From Streptomyces reniochalinae (lineage in GTDB: Bacteria; Actinomycetota; Actinomycetes; Streptomycetales; Streptomycetaceae): a stretch of 64,000 nucleotides of DNA. Shown one piece after another: positions 17,015-26,092 of this stretch (position 1 is its first letter; the number at the start of each line of letters is the position of its first letter). The stretch lies in the NCBI RefSeq assembly GCF_003323735.1, contig NZ_QOIM01000036.1:248001-312000 (forward strand), read 5' to 3'. A program made the translations under genes and the position numbers. Under the pieces are notes generated by a model that was given only the letters and a program-made list of their open reading frames with translations, was not told where the DNA came from and did not search any database.

Positions 17015-18397
17015 TCAGCTCGCCGCCCGCTCCAGGGCCTCGAGGGAGCGGCCCGCAGTCTCCCGGATGTAGACGGCCGTGAACGCGAAGGCCAGCACGC
17101 AGACGCCGCTGAAGAGGGCGAACGCAGCACCCGCGCCTGCCGCGAGGAGGGTGGGAAAGACCAGCGAGACGGCGAAGTTCGCGGCCCAGTTGGTGCCGGA
17201 GCCGACGCTGACACCCACGCTGCGCACCCGGAGCGGGAAGAGCTCGGGCAGCATCACCCACAGCAGCGGTGCCCAGCTCAGCGAGTACGCGACCTTGAAG
17301 ACCGCCAGACTGGCGACGGCGGCCACCTTGCCGGCGGTCTGGTCGAGCAGGCCGAGCGAGAAGACCGCGCACAGGGTGCTCATGCTGATCACCATCAGGA
17401 CGAGCCCGGTCAGCAGCAGGGGCTTGCGGCCGACGCGGTCGACAAGACGTCCGGTGACGAAGGTCGTGCAGATCGACAGGATGCCGAGTCCGACGCTGTT
17501 GAGCAGCGCGGCCGAGTCCTCGAACCCGGCCGCCTTGAGGATCGTCGGCGCGTAGAACACGATCGTGTTGGAGCCGATGACCTGCTGGATGACGGCCATG
17601 GCGACCGCGATGCCGAGACCGCGGCGCACCTGGCGGGTCGCGAACAGCTCCCGTACGCGGCCGCGCGAGTGGCGTTCGGTCTGCGCGGCGGCGTGGATGT
17701 CGCGGAGCGCGGCCTCGGCCTCGGCGGGCTTGTGCAGCCGCAGCAACACGGTGCGCGCCTCGTCCTCCCTGCCCTTCGTCACGAGCCAGCGCGGCGTCTC
17801 CGGCTGGGGCCACATCCCGACGAAGAGCACCACCGCGGGCACGACGGCGAGGCCGAGCATCCACCGCCACGCGCCCGCGCCCGAGAGCGCGTACGAGGTC
17901 AGGTACGAGACGAAGATGCCTATCGCGATCATCATCTGGTTGAGCGTGGACACCCGGCCGCGGATACGCGTCGGCGCCAGCTCGGAGAGGTAGCTGGGGA
18001 TCACCGCGGAGGCGGCGCCGACACCGACTCCGGTCGCGACACGGAAAGCGATCAGTGTCCACGGGCCGGTGGCCAGGGCCATGCCCAGCGCACCCGCGCC
18101 GAAGAGCACCGCGGTCGCCAGCATCACCGGGCGGCGCCCCCAGCGGTCGGTGGCCGGTCCGGCGCCGAAGCAGCCGGCGATGGCGCCGATCATCAGCGAG
18201 CTGACGAACGCCCCCTGCATCCAGGAGCTCAGACCGAGGTCGCGCGTGAGGAACAGCTGGGCCCCGGCGACGATGCCCATGTCGTATCCGGACAGCAGCC
18301 CGCCGAACGCTCCGCACAGATACAGCAGGAAGGTGCGGCGGGACCGGGCGCGTGCGTCGGGTGGGTTGTGCGTCGTGGCCGGGGTGGCGGCAGGCAT
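17015..18397 (-). CDS. Sugar-porter-family MFS transporter
   Basis: 460 residues from ATG 18397 with AAGGGAG 10 bases upstream. Twelve membrane segments and sugar-porter signatures: GGLLSGYDMGIVAGA (helix 1), DRWGRRP, PSYLSELAPTRIRGR after helix 4, QQVIGSNTIVFYAP (helix 7), DRVGRKPLL and PELFPLRVRSVGV. It imports a sugar or polyol by proton symport. A ROK repressor is divergent 124 bp away and a sulfatase follows that repressor, so the locus looks like a small carbohydrate-use unit. The substrate is unknown. Confidence 0.92.
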   Translation of the reverse strand: MPAATPATTHNPPDARARSRRTFLLYLCGAFGGLLSGYDMGIVAGAQLFLTRDLGLSSWMQGAFVSSLMIGAIAGCFGAGPATDRWGRRPVMLATAVLFGAGALGMALATGPWTLIAFRVATGVGVGAASAVIPSYLSELAPTRIRGRVSTLNQMMIAIGIFVSYLTSYALSGAGAWRWMLGLAVVPAVVLFVGMWPQPETPRWLVTKGREDEARTVLLRLHKPAEAEAALRDIHAAAQTERHSRGRVRELFATRQVRRGLGIAVAMAVIQQVIGSNTIVFYAPTILKAAGFEDSAALLNSVGLGILSICTTFVTGRLVDRVGRKPLLLTGLVLMVISMSTLCAVFSLGLLDQTAGKVAAVASLAVFKVAYSLSWAPLLWVMLPELFPLRVRSVGVSVGSGTNWAANFAVSLVFPTLLAAGAGAAFALFSGVCVLAFAFTAVYIRETAGRSLEALERAAS

Positions 18398-18521
18398 GAC
18401 GGGCTCCCTTGCTTGACGGCTGCGCCTCATTAGCGTCAAGTCCTCGTCGAAAATCAAGAGGTCGGTAACCAGTTCACAGGCTTGTGTCGAAGTGTTGACG
18501 AAAATAGGGGGCCTGGGCAGC
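18398..18521. promoter_or_regulatory. Divergent promoter/operator region of sugar porter and ROK gene
   Basis: The 124-bp gap contains TTGATT with a downstream CTAAT-like element reading left toward the porter, and two same-direction copies of CGAAAAT (near 18452 and 18500). The copies are candidate ROK-binding half sites. No longer palindrome is visible. Confidence 0.35.
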
Positions 18522-19775
18522 ATGGGTGCCATGGCAGTGGTCAAGAACCCCACCGTGCTGCGTCAGTTGCGCTACGGAAACATGGAGCGCGTACTCGAGG
18601 TCCTCCGTCGGAAGGGCCCGAGCAGCAGGGCCGACGTGGCCACGGCCACGGGACTCTCCCGTACCACCCTGTCCGGCATCGTGGGCCGGCTCCTCGCCGA
18701 CAACGTGCTGCTGGAGGAGCCCGCTTGCACGGGCGGAGCCCCCGCAGGCCGTGGCCGGCCCGTGCACCGGCTCACGCTCAACCCGAGCTCGGCGCAGGCT
18801 GTCGGCATCGAGATGGGCCGCGAGCGTCTCAGGATCGCGGTCGCCAACGCGGCGCACGAGGTCACCGCTTCCGGCGGTGTCCACTGGCCGAAGCGCGGCA
18901 GCGCCCGCGAGCAGGCCGACGCCGCCCTCGCCCTGCTCCGCGACCTCGCCGAACGTGAGGGCATCGACCTCGCGGGTCTCAGCGGTGTGGGCATCGGCAC
19001 GCCGGGTCCCGGGGAGACGACAGGCGGGAGCGCGGGGCCTGCCGGCGACATGGCGCCAGGGGTGCCCCGGCACCGGCAGTCCGTCGCGGACCGCGTCGCC
19101 GAATCCCTCGGCGTCCCCGTGCTCGCCGACAACAACACGCGCCTGGCCGCGCTCGGCGAGGCCATCTGGGGCGCCGCGCGCGGCGCGGGTGACGCGCTGC
19201 ACGTGACGCTGTCGTACGGCGTCGGCGGCGGACTCGTCGCGCAGGGACGGCTCTTCCGGGGCGCCCAGGGTGCGGCGGGCGAGATCGGCCACATCAGCGT
19301 CGACGCCGAGGGCGCCCGCTGCTGGTGCGGGGGGCACGGCTGCCTGGAGCAGGCCGCGTCCGTGCCCGCGCTGCTGCGGGCCGCGGGCCGGCGCAGCTGG
19401 AGCCGGTTCACCGAGGCGCTGGCAGCCGGCGAGGAGCGGGAGTGCGCGGCCCTCGAACGCGCTGCGCGCGCCGTTGGCCGGGCCCTCGCGGCCGCGTGCA
19501 GCACGGCGAACCCGCAGCGCGTCGTCCTGGGCGGTGAGGTCGCGGAACTGGGCCCACTCTTCCTCGACCCGGCCGAAGCCGCCTTCCGCCGCTACACGGC
19601 CGCGCGGGTCAACCGCGGTGTGCGCTTCGTCCCGGCCGTCCTGGCCGACAAGGCCGGGGCGCTCGGCGCGCTCGCTCTCGTCTTCCACGAGTCGCCCCTG
19701 CTCGCCGGCTATGCGATGCGAGGCGCACCGGCCCCGGGCGTGGCGGACGCGGCCTCGGCCACCGCCGCGTCGTGA
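18522..19775 (+). CDS. ROK-family transcriptional repressor
   Basis: 417 residues from ATG 18522 (AGGGGG upstream); GTG 18492 would add 10 residues. An N-terminal winged helix (NMERVLEVLRRKGPSSRADV, LSRTTLSGIVGRLL) is followed by an ASKHA kinase-like domain: IGIGTPGP-type loop (VGIGTPGPGE), ADNNTRLAALGE, and the ROK zinc signature CWCGGHGCLEQ. An insertion rich in Gly/Ala after the GTPGP loop is slightly unusual. ROK repressors release DNA on binding a sugar. It is divergent from a sugar porter and upstream of a sulfatase with which it is nearly contiguous (48 bp), suggesting co-transcription. Confidence 0.92.
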   Translation: MGAMAVVKNPTVLRQLRYGNMERVLEVLRRKGPSSRADVATATGLSRTTLSGIVGRLLADNVLLEEPACTGGAPAGRGRPVHRLTLNPSSAQAVGIEMGRERLRIAVANAAHEVTASGGVHWPKRGSAREQADAALALLRDLAEREGIDLAGLSGVGIGTPGPGETTGGSAGPAGDMAPGVPRHRQSVADRVAESLGVPVLADNNTRLAALGEAIWGAARGAGDALHVTLSYGVGGGLVAQGRLFRGAQGAAGEIGHISVDAEGARCWCGGHGCLEQAASVPALLRAAGRRSWSRFTEALAAGEERECAALERAARAVGRALAAACSTANPQRVVLGGEVAELGPLFLDPAEAAFRRYTAARVNRGVRFVPAVLADKAGALGALALVFHESPLLAGYAMRGAPAPGVADAASATAAS

Positions 19776-19822
19776 TCCCGGTCTCGACCGGACCGCACTC
19801 GAACGACCGGAAAGGCACCGCA

Positions 19823-21337
19823 GTGCGTACCAACATGCTCTTCCTCATGACCGACCAGCACCGGGTCGACACCCTCGGCGCCTACGGCAACCCGCACGTG
19901 CGCACGCCGAACCTGGACCGCCTGGCCGCGCGGGGCACCCGTTTCGACAGCTGCTACACCCCCACGGCCATCTGCACGCCCGCCCGGGCCAGCCTGCTCA
20001 CCGGAGCCGCGCCTTTCCGGCACAAACTCCTCGCCAACTACGAGCGCAACGTGGGGTACCTGGAAGACCTCGCCGACGACCAGTTCACCTTCGCCGGGCA
20101 ACTGCGCAGCCGGGGCTACAACCTCGGTCTGCTGGGCAAGTGGCACGGCGGCGTGAGGCGTACCGCCGCCGACTACGGCTTCGAAGGTCCTGACCTCGCG
20201 GGCTGGCACAACCCCGTCGACCACCCCGACTACCTGGCCTACCTCGAAGAAAACGACCTCCCCGGTTACGCCATCAGCGACCGGATGCGTGGCACCACCC
20301 CCAACGGGAGCCCCGGGAACCTCCTCGCGGCCCGGCTCCACCAGCCCGTCGAAGCGACCTTCGAGCACTATCTGGCCAGCCGCACCATCGAGATGCTCCA
20401 CCGGTTCGCCGAGGGCGAGAGCGGCAAAGACGGCGACCCCTTCTTCCTCGCCACCCACTTCTTCGGCCCCCACCTGCCGTACATCCTCCCCGACGCGTAC
20501 TTCGACCTGTACGACCCGGAGTTGGTCGAGCTGCCGGCGTCGGTGGGGGAGACGTTCGCGGGCAAGCCGCCCGTCCAGAGCAACTACAGCAAGCTGTGGG
20601 CGTTCGACACCATGCCGATCGAGGACAGCCGCAAACTGATCGCCGTCTACTGGGGCTACGTCACCCTCATCGACGAACAGATCGGCCGCATCCTCGACTG
20701 TGTACGGGAGTTGGGCCTCGACGAGCGCACCGCGGTGTGCTTCACCGCCGACCACGGTGAGTTCACCGGCGCCCACCGGCTGCACGACAAGGGCCCGGCC
20801 ATGTACGAGGACATCTACCGCATCCCGGGACTGCTGCGGGTGCCGGGCGCGCCGGCGGGACAGGTGCGCGACGAGTTCGTCTCGCTGACCGACTTCACGG
20901 CGACGATCCTGGAGCTCTCCGGCAGCGACCCCGCCCCGGCCGTCGACAGCCGCAGCCTCCTGCCGCTGGCGCGCGGCGAGCACCCCGCATGGGACGAGCA
21001 CCACCTGGCCGAGTACCACGGCCACCACTTCCCGTACCCGCAACGCATGCTGCGCACGCGGCGCTACAAGCTCGTCGTCAACCCCGAGTCGCACAACGAG
21101 CTCTACGATCTCGAAACCGACCCGGACGAACTCCTCAACCGGTACGAGCATCCGGAACTGAGCGGTGTGCGCACGGAGTTGACGCACCGCCTGTATCACC
21201 TGCTGCGCGAGCGGGGCGACAACTTCTTCCACTGGATGACGCCCATGTACGACGTCCCGACCGACTACGACACCACGCTGTCCTCCTTCGAGAAGGAGGA
21301 CGCCGACCCGCCGCGGTCGGCCGACGGCACCCGGTGA
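19823..21337 (+). CDS. Cys-type sulfatase
   Basis: 504 residues from GTG 19823, preceded by a weak GGAAAGG. Type I sulfatase fold with metal-site DQHRVDTLGAYG near the N-terminus and the active-site motif C51-TPARAS. That motif is the CxPxR form, in which the cysteine must be converted to formylglycine by a separate enzyme not present in this window. Other metal ligands are seen in FTADHGEFTGAH. There is no signal peptide, so the enzyme should be cytoplasmic. It would then act on a small sulfated sugar or aryl sulfate, or related phosphonate/phosphodiester, after import. Context: ROK repressor upstream and divergent sugar porter. Confidence 0.9.
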   Translation: MRTNMLFLMTDQHRVDTLGAYGNPHVRTPNLDRLAARGTRFDSCYTPTAICTPARASLLTGAAPFRHKLLANYERNVGYLEDLADDQFTFAGQLRSRGYNLGLLGKWHGGVRRTAADYGFEGPDLAGWHNPVDHPDYLAYLEENDLPGYAISDRMRGTTPNGSPGNLLAARLHQPVEATFEHYLASRTIEMLHRFAEGESGKDGDPFFLATHFFGPHLPYILPDAYFDLYDPELVELPASVGETFAGKPPVQSNYSKLWAFDTMPIEDSRKLIAVYWGYVTLIDEQIGRILDCVRELGLDERTAVCFTADHGEFTGAHRLHDKGPAMYEDIYRIPGLLRVPGAPAGQVRDEFVSLTDFTATILELSGSDPAPAVDSRSLLPLARGEHPAWDEHHLAEYHGHHFPYPQRMLRTRRYKLVVNPESHNELYDLETDPDELLNRYEHPELSGVRTELTHRLYHLLRERGDNFFHWMTPMYDVPTDYDTTLSSFEKEDADPPRSADGTR

Positions 21338-21360
21338 TCCGGTCCGCCAAGGGCCTGCGG

Positions 21361-21936
21361 TCACCCTGCTGGCCTGGCGCCTCTGCGCTGGTTCGCCTGG
21401 AATCGCGCCTTCTTCTGGCGGTTCCCGCAGGTGTTCATGTCACACCATTTGCGGGTGCGGCTCTGGCTGGTGTCGAAGAAGGCGGCCCGGCAGGTCGGTG
21501 AGGCGCACAAGGCCAGTTTCCCGTCCCGTTCGCCCGCGACGACGCTGATCGCGTCGGCGGCGATCACGCCGAGGGCGTCTTCCACGCGGGAAGCGGAGCC
21601 GAGCCGCCAGTGCCGCTCGCCCTCCGCCGTCAGGATCGCCGCGGCCCGGCCCTGGGCGCTGCGGTCGTTGATGACCTGGAGCGCGGACGCGGGGAGAGCC
21701 TCCTGGAGCGCGGCCGCTGTCGCGGCGGCGTGAATCGACTCCCTCAGCTCCCGGGCGAGGTCGAGTTGGACAGGGGTGCAGGAGTCGACGGCGAGGCCGT
21801 TGACCACCAGCCAGTCGACCAGCCGTTGCGGCGTGGGGATGCGCTCCACGGCGTTGCCCTGACGCTCCGAGAGAGTCCCCGTGAAGCTGGTCGCCAGCAC
21901 GTTGCCGAGGCGGAAGTCAGGAAACCCATCACGCAT
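21361..21936 (-). CDS. CGNR zinc-finger (ABATE-domain) regulator
   Basis: 191 residues. The C-terminus carries the CGNR motif: LCASPTCRAAFFD, SQSRTRKWC and MNTCGNRQKKARF, giving four zinc-ligand cysteines. The N-terminal about 120 residues are the ABATE stress-response domain seen in these proteins. They are small Streptomyces DNA-binding proteins, usually next to the gene they control. This one is divergent from an epoxide-hydrolase-like gene, and a perfect dyad lies between them. Confidence 0.92.
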   Translation of the reverse strand: MRDGFPDFRLGNVLATSFTGTLSERQGNAVERIPTPQRLVDWLVVNGLAVDSCTPVQLDLARELRESIHAAATAAALQEALPASALQVINDRSAQGRAAAILTAEGERHWRLGSASRVEDALGVIAADAISVVAGERDGKLALCASPTCRAAFFDTSQSRTRKWCDMNTCGNRQKKARFQANQRRGARPAG

Positions 21937-21979
21937 GGAACCACCTTAGGCGGTTGCGGCATGGCTCGACAACCTGCTA

Positions 21980-21998
21980 GAACCGGCAAAGCCGGTTC
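21980..21998. promoter_or_regulatory. Candidate CGNR-regulator operator
   Basis: GAACCGGC-AAA-GCCGGTTC is a perfect 8-bp inverted repeat in the 103-bp divergent gap. A related half (GACCGGTTC) recurs at about 22011-22019. It is a good candidate for the site bound by the adjacent CGNR protein. Confidence 0.55.
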
Positions 21999-22039
21999 GC
22001 GATGGGTCGTGACCGGTTCCGCGACGGCCAGGAGGTCTC

Positions 22040-23212
22040 ATGCCCCGCCCCACCAGTGACGTGCAAGCTTTCGAAGCCCACGCGACCGACGCCGACTTCG
22101 AAGACCTGCGCGCACGATTGGCCGCGGCGCGGCTGCCCGAGGCGGAGACGGTGCACCGCGCCGGGCCCGGCCCTCGCCGTTGGGGGCAGGGCGTTCCTCT
22201 CGCCGACCTGGTCGAGGTCGTGGACTACTGGCGTACCGGGTACGACTGGCGGTCGTTCGAAGAGCGCCTCAACAAGATCGGCCAGTTCCGCACGACCATC
22301 GAGGACCTGGGAATCCACTTTCTGCACCGCCGGTCGGCGCGCGCGGATGCCACTCCACTGATCCTGACCCACGGCTGGCCAGGCAGCATCGCCGAGTTCA
22401 TCGACGTAGTGGACGAGCTGGCAGATCCGAAAAACGCGGAAGCGCCGGCGTTCCACGTCGTCATCCCCTCGCTCCCGGGCTTCGGCTACAGCGACAAACC
22501 GAGCACGACCGGGTGGGGCACCGAGAAGATCGCGGGCGCGTGGGTGGAACTGATGGACAGGCTCGGCTACGGCGAGTTCGTGGCCCACGGCGGCGACTGG
22601 GGAGGCAACATCACCACGGTTCTCGGCGGCAGGTTCCCGGCGCACGTCCTCGGCATCCACACCACGTTCGCGGAGGCACCGCCCGGCTTGACAACGGACG
22701 GGCTGACGACGGGCGAGCGCGAATGGACCGAGCAGACCCGCCATTTCTGGCGCCACCGCGCGGCATACGCGAAGCAGCAGGCGACCCGGCCGCAGACCAT
22801 CGGCTACTCGCTCGTCGACTCGCCCGTCGGGCTCCTCGCCTGGATCCTCGACAAGTTCGCCGAGTGGACAGATACCGAGGACAGCCCGTTCGAGACGATA
22901 TCCAGGGACCGGATTCTCGACGACGTCACCCTGTACTGGCTGACGCGGACCGGCGCGTCGTCGGCTCGCATCTACTACGAGAGCCACAACTCGCTCGACC
23001 CGGAACTGCGGGTCGACGTCCCCTCGGCGATCACCATGTACCCCCGCGACATCGAGAAGTCGCCGCGCGCCTGGGCACAGGAGCGGTACCGGCAGATCGT
23101 CCGATGGAGGTCGCCCGAAGCCGGAGGACACTTCCCGTCGCTGGAGGTCCCCGAGCACTTCGTCAAAGACCTGCAAGAGGGCCTCGCGGCGGTGCTGGCC
23201 GCTCGTCGGTGA
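22040..23212 (+). CDS. Epoxide-hydrolase-family alpha/beta hydrolase (EHN type)
   Basis: 390 residues; GGAGG 5 bases before ATG 22040. The N-terminal EHN segment (DFEDLRARLAAARLPEAE, WRSFEERLNKIGQFRTTIEDL) precedes an alpha/beta hydrolase fold. Active-site elements are HGWPGS (oxyanion loop), GGDWGG with the nucleophile Asp186, cap-domain tyrosines, and GGHFPSLE with the catalytic histidine. Members open epoxides by an Asp-ester intermediate; juvenile-hormone- and styrene-oxide-type substrates are known for the family. The substrate here is unknown. It is divergent from the CGNR regulator. Confidence 0.92.
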   Translation: MPRPTSDVQAFEAHATDADFEDLRARLAAARLPEAETVHRAGPGPRRWGQGVPLADLVEVVDYWRTGYDWRSFEERLNKIGQFRTTIEDLGIHFLHRRSARADATPLILTHGWPGSIAEFIDVVDELADPKNAEAPAFHVVIPSLPGFGYSDKPSTTGWGTEKIAGAWVELMDRLGYGEFVAHGGDWGGNITTVLGGRFPAHVLGIHTTFAEAPPGLTTDGLTTGEREWTEQTRHFWRHRAAYAKQQATRPQTIGYSLVDSPVGLLAWILDKFAEWTDTEDSPFETISRDRILDDVTLYWLTRTGASSARIYYESHNSLDPELRVDVPSAITMYPRDIEKSPRAWAQERYRQIVRWRSPEAGGHFPSLEVPEHFVKDLQEGLAAVLAARR

Positions 23213-23311
23213 GCGCGGCCGGGTGCCCGGCGGCGCCCGGCCGGCGGCGGCCCCCCAGCAGAGCGCCGGGTCACCCGGGCCCGCCACCTCCACGTGGGAA
23301 CAAGGTCAGAG

Positions 23312-24238
23312 TCAGGCTGTCGTGCCGGGCAGCTTGTCGATCAGGGCCGAGAGCTCGTCGAACTCCTGCGGGGTGAGGTCGGTGAGCGGGGGCCGGACCG
23401 GGCCCGCGGCGTGTCCGGTGGCGGCCATGCCGGCCTTGACGATGCTGACCGCGTAACCGGCCTGGCGATTGCGGATCTCGGTGTAGGGCAGCACGAAGTC
23501 GGACAGCATGCGGGTCACATCGACCTGGCGCAGTTCGCGTACGGCCGCGTAGAAGTCGAGGGCGAAATCGGGCAGGAAGTTGAAGATGGCCGAGGAGTAG
23601 GTCGTCACACCCAGCTGAAGGTACGGCAGTGCGTACGTTTCAGCGGTCGGCAGCCCGCCGATGTAGGTGAGACGGTCGCCGAGGCGGGCGTGGATGCGGG
23701 TCACGGTGTCGATGTCGCCGACGCCGTCCTTGTAGCCGATCAGGTTGGGGCAGCTGTCGGCGAGACGGGCGACGGTGTCGGCGCGGTACACCGCGTTGGC
23801 GCGGCTGTAGATGACGACACCCAGGGACGTGGCGCGGCACACCGCCTCGACGTGCTGGGCCAGCCCTTCCTGGCCGGCTTCGGTGAGGTAGGGAGGGAAG
23901 AGCAGGATGCCGTCGGCGCCGGAGCGTTCGGCCGCGGCAGCGAACTCGACCGCGGTGGCGGTCCCGTAGCCGGCCGGGGCCAGGATCGGGGTGCCGTCGG
24001 GGGCGCTGTCGGTGGCGGCGGTGACGACCCGTTCGACCTCGTCGGGTGTGAGGGAGAAGAACTCGCCGGTGCCGCCTGCGGCGAAGAGCCCGCCGACGTC
24101 GTACCGGCCGAGACGGACGATGTTCCGGCGGTAGGTGTCCTCGTCGAAGGACAGGTCGTCCTTGAAGTGGGTCACCGGGAAGGACAGCAGCCCTGAGCCG
24201 ATACGGCGGCCGAGTTCTGCCGGGGTGAAGGACGTCAT
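23312..24238 (-). CDS. 5-dehydro-4-deoxyglucarate dehydratase
   Basis: 308 residues, a DapA-superfamily aldolase-fold enzyme. Signatures are SFPVTHFKDDLSFDEDTYRR, GGLFAAGGTGEFFSL, YSRANAVYR, and the Schiff-base lysine in IGYKDGVGD. Segment IGGLPTAETYALPYLQLGV is typical of KDGDH. The reaction is 5-dehydro-4-deoxyglucarate to 2,5-dioxopentanoate plus CO2 and water, the second step of glucarate/galactarate breakdown. It follows the galactarate dehydratase on the same strand with a 225-bp gap. The third enzyme, 2,5-dioxopentanoate dehydrogenase, is not in the window. Confidence 0.93.
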   Translation of the reverse strand: MTSFTPAELGRRIGSGLLSFPVTHFKDDLSFDEDTYRRNIVRLGRYDVGGLFAAGGTGEFFSLTPDEVERVVTAATDSAPDGTPILAPAGYGTATAVEFAAAAERSGADGILLFPPYLTEAGQEGLAQHVEAVCRATSLGVVIYSRANAVYRADTVARLADSCPNLIGYKDGVGDIDTVTRIHARLGDRLTYIGGLPTAETYALPYLQLGVTTYSSAIFNFLPDFALDFYAAVRELRQVDVTRMLSDFVLPYTEIRNRQAGYAVSIVKAGMAATGHAAGPVRPPLTDLTPQEFDELSALIDKLPGTTA

Positions 24239-24434
24239 GGGACTGCGTCTCCTGTAGTTGGCGAGTGTGTGTGTCTGTTGCGCGAGGCGGGGGCCGCGCG
24301 AGACGGAGGTTGCGCGAGACGGCGTGGGGGACCGGCGGTCCGACCGGGGGCCGGAGAGGCCCGGTGCCCGCGTAGGGGTCCCGCCGCCCGTTGCCGGACT
24401 TGTCCGCGCCGGGGCTCGGTGACGCCGAGCGCCG

Positions 24435-24457
24435 GCCGTCGCTCCCTGGCCGACGGC
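24435..24457 (-). terminator. Short hairpin after galactarate dehydratase
   Basis: GCCGTCG (24435-24441) pairs with CGACGGC (24451-24457) around a 9-base loop, 6 bases past the dehydratase stop. It lies inside the 225-bp spacer before the 5-dehydro-4-deoxyglucarate dehydratase gene, which otherwise holds no recognised gene. It may attenuate read-through. Confidence 0.5.
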
Positions 24458-24463
24458 GGCATG

Positions 24464-25645
24464 TCAGGGGCGTGTGCCGGACTCGTGGGTGGCGACGGTC
24501 CAGGCGCGAGCCTGCTCGCTGAGGGTGAAGCCGAGGCCGGGCCGGGAAGAGACGTGCATCCGACCGTCGCGGATCTCCAGGTGTTCGTTGAACAGGGGCT
24601 CCAGCCAGTCGAAGTGCTCCACCCAGGGCTCGATGGGGTAGGCCGCGGCGAGATGGAGGTGGATTTCCATGGCGAAGTGGGGCGCGAGCTGCAACTGGTG
24701 GTGTTCGGCCAGGGCAGCCAGCTTGAGGAACTGTGTGATGCCGCCGATGCGAGGCGCGTCGGGCTGGATGATGTCGGCGGCGTCGTGGCGGATGAGCTCG
24801 ACGTGCTCGGCGACGCTGGCGAGCATCTCGCCGGTGGCGACCGGGGTGTCGAGAGAGGCCGCCAAGGCGGCGTGCCCCTTGGCGTCGTAGGCGTCGAGAG
24901 GCTCCTCGATCCAGGCGAGGCCGTACTCCTCCATGGCACGGCCCATACGCTGGGCGGTGGGCCGGTCCCACTGCTGGTTGGCGTCGACCATCAGCGGCAC
25001 CTCGTCACCGATGTGCTCGCGTACCGCGGTCAGGCGGGCGAGGTCGTACTTCCCGTCGGGGTGACCGACCTTGAGCTTGATCCCGCCGATTCCGCTGGCC
25101 AGGGCCGCCTCGGCGTTGTCCAGCACCTGCTCGGTGGGGGCGTGCAGGAAGCCGCCGGAGGTGTTGTAGCAGCGCACGGAGTCACGGTGGGCGCCCAACA
25201 GTTTGGCCAGCGGCAGTCCGGCCCGCTTGGCCTTGAGGTCCCACAGGGCGACATCGAAGGCCGCGATGGCCTGGGTGGCCAGGCCGCTGCGGCCCACGGA
25301 GGCACCGGCCCACACGAGCTTGGTCCAGATCTTCCCGATGTCGCTGGGGTCCTCGCCGATCAGCGCCTCGGCGACCTCCTTGGCGTGGGCGAACTGACCG
25401 GGACCGCCGGCCCGCTTGGAGTAACTGAAGCCCGTACCTTCGTGCCCCTGCTCGGTCGCCAGCTCCACGAACAGGAACGCCACCTCGGTCATCGGCCTCT
25501 GCCGGCCGGTGAAGACCTTCGCGTCGCTGATCGGGGTCGCCAGCGGCAGCGTCACCGAGGACAGACGCAACCAGGCGATCCTGTCGAGTGTCGCCTCGCC
25601 CTCGGTACGCGCGGCATCAGAGGTCGTGTTCGTCGTGGTCACCAC
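24464..25645 (-). CDS. Galactarate/talarate-type dehydratase (enolase superfamily)
   Basis: 393 residues from GTG 25645 (AGGGACACGAA upstream; GTG 25642 is equally possible). Mandelate-racemase-like enolase-superfamily enzyme: a capping domain, then the barrel with IKLKVG (catalytic Lys), MVDANQQWDR, WIEEPLDAYD, ATGEML (metal Glu) and LAPHFAMEIHLHLAAAY (catalytic His). The last motif is characteristic of L-talarate/galactarate dehydratases. It removes water from galactarate to give 5-dehydro-4-deoxyglucarate, the substrate of the enzyme encoded next. A GudP/GarP-like permease is divergent. D-glucarate specificity cannot be fully excluded. Confidence 0.88.
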   Translation of the reverse strand: MVTTTNTTSDAARTEGEATLDRIAWLRLSSVTLPLATPISDAKVFTGRQRPMTEVAFLFVELATEQGHEGTGFSYSKRAGGPGQFAHAKEVAEALIGEDPSDIGKIWTKLVWAGASVGRSGLATQAIAAFDVALWDLKAKRAGLPLAKLLGAHRDSVRCYNTSGGFLHAPTEQVLDNAEAALASGIGGIKLKVGHPDGKYDLARLTAVREHIGDEVPLMVDANQQWDRPTAQRMGRAMEEYGLAWIEEPLDAYDAKGHAALAASLDTPVATGEMLASVAEHVELIRHDAADIIQPDAPRIGGITQFLKLAALAEHHQLQLAPHFAMEIHLHLAAAYPIEPWVEHFDWLEPLFNEHLEIRDGRMHVSSRPGLGFTLSEQARAWTVATHESGTRP

Positions 25646-25826
25646 TTCGTGTCCCTGGGGTCGGCGGGTGCGGAATCGTGCGGGCCGGTGCGGATCGTGG
25701 CAGTACGGTGCCGGATGACGCACGGTGAGGTGGGTGTACTCCTGGCGCTCCGCCGCCGTGGAACGGTGAGCGGCCGTGGTGCGCCATGTGCGACGGGTTC
25801 GACGCTAGGCGCGGTCACGATTTACG

Positions 25827-25984
25827 TCCAACATAAGTTTTGGATGCGCTCATTCAGGAAGAGCATGTGCCGCACTCCCGCGGTCTCCGGCGAGCGGTCA
25901 GAACATCCCCACCCGACATGTGCCCGGCATACGCGCGTCACGAAGGCGTCATTCAAGCACTGTATTGCAACCAACAAAATTGGA
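25827..25984. promoter_or_regulatory. Two related dyads in the galactarate divergent promoter
   Basis: The 447-bp gap between the dehydratase and permease starts holds TCCAA-CATAAGTT-TTGGA (25827-25844) and ACCAA-CAAAA-TTGGA (25970-25984). Both have CCAA/TTGG arms, and the surrounding DNA is unusually AT-rich. They are candidate sites for a common repressor. No regulator gene is adjacent, so it would be encoded elsewhere. Confidence 0.45.
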
Positions 25985-26092
25985 CATGGACGTGCATCGT
26001 GAGGGTCCCTACGGTCAACTCAGCCACCGGTTGTGTGGCGCGGACCACACGCGGCGGCGCAGCCGCATCACCCAGGTCTAGGAGATCCGATC

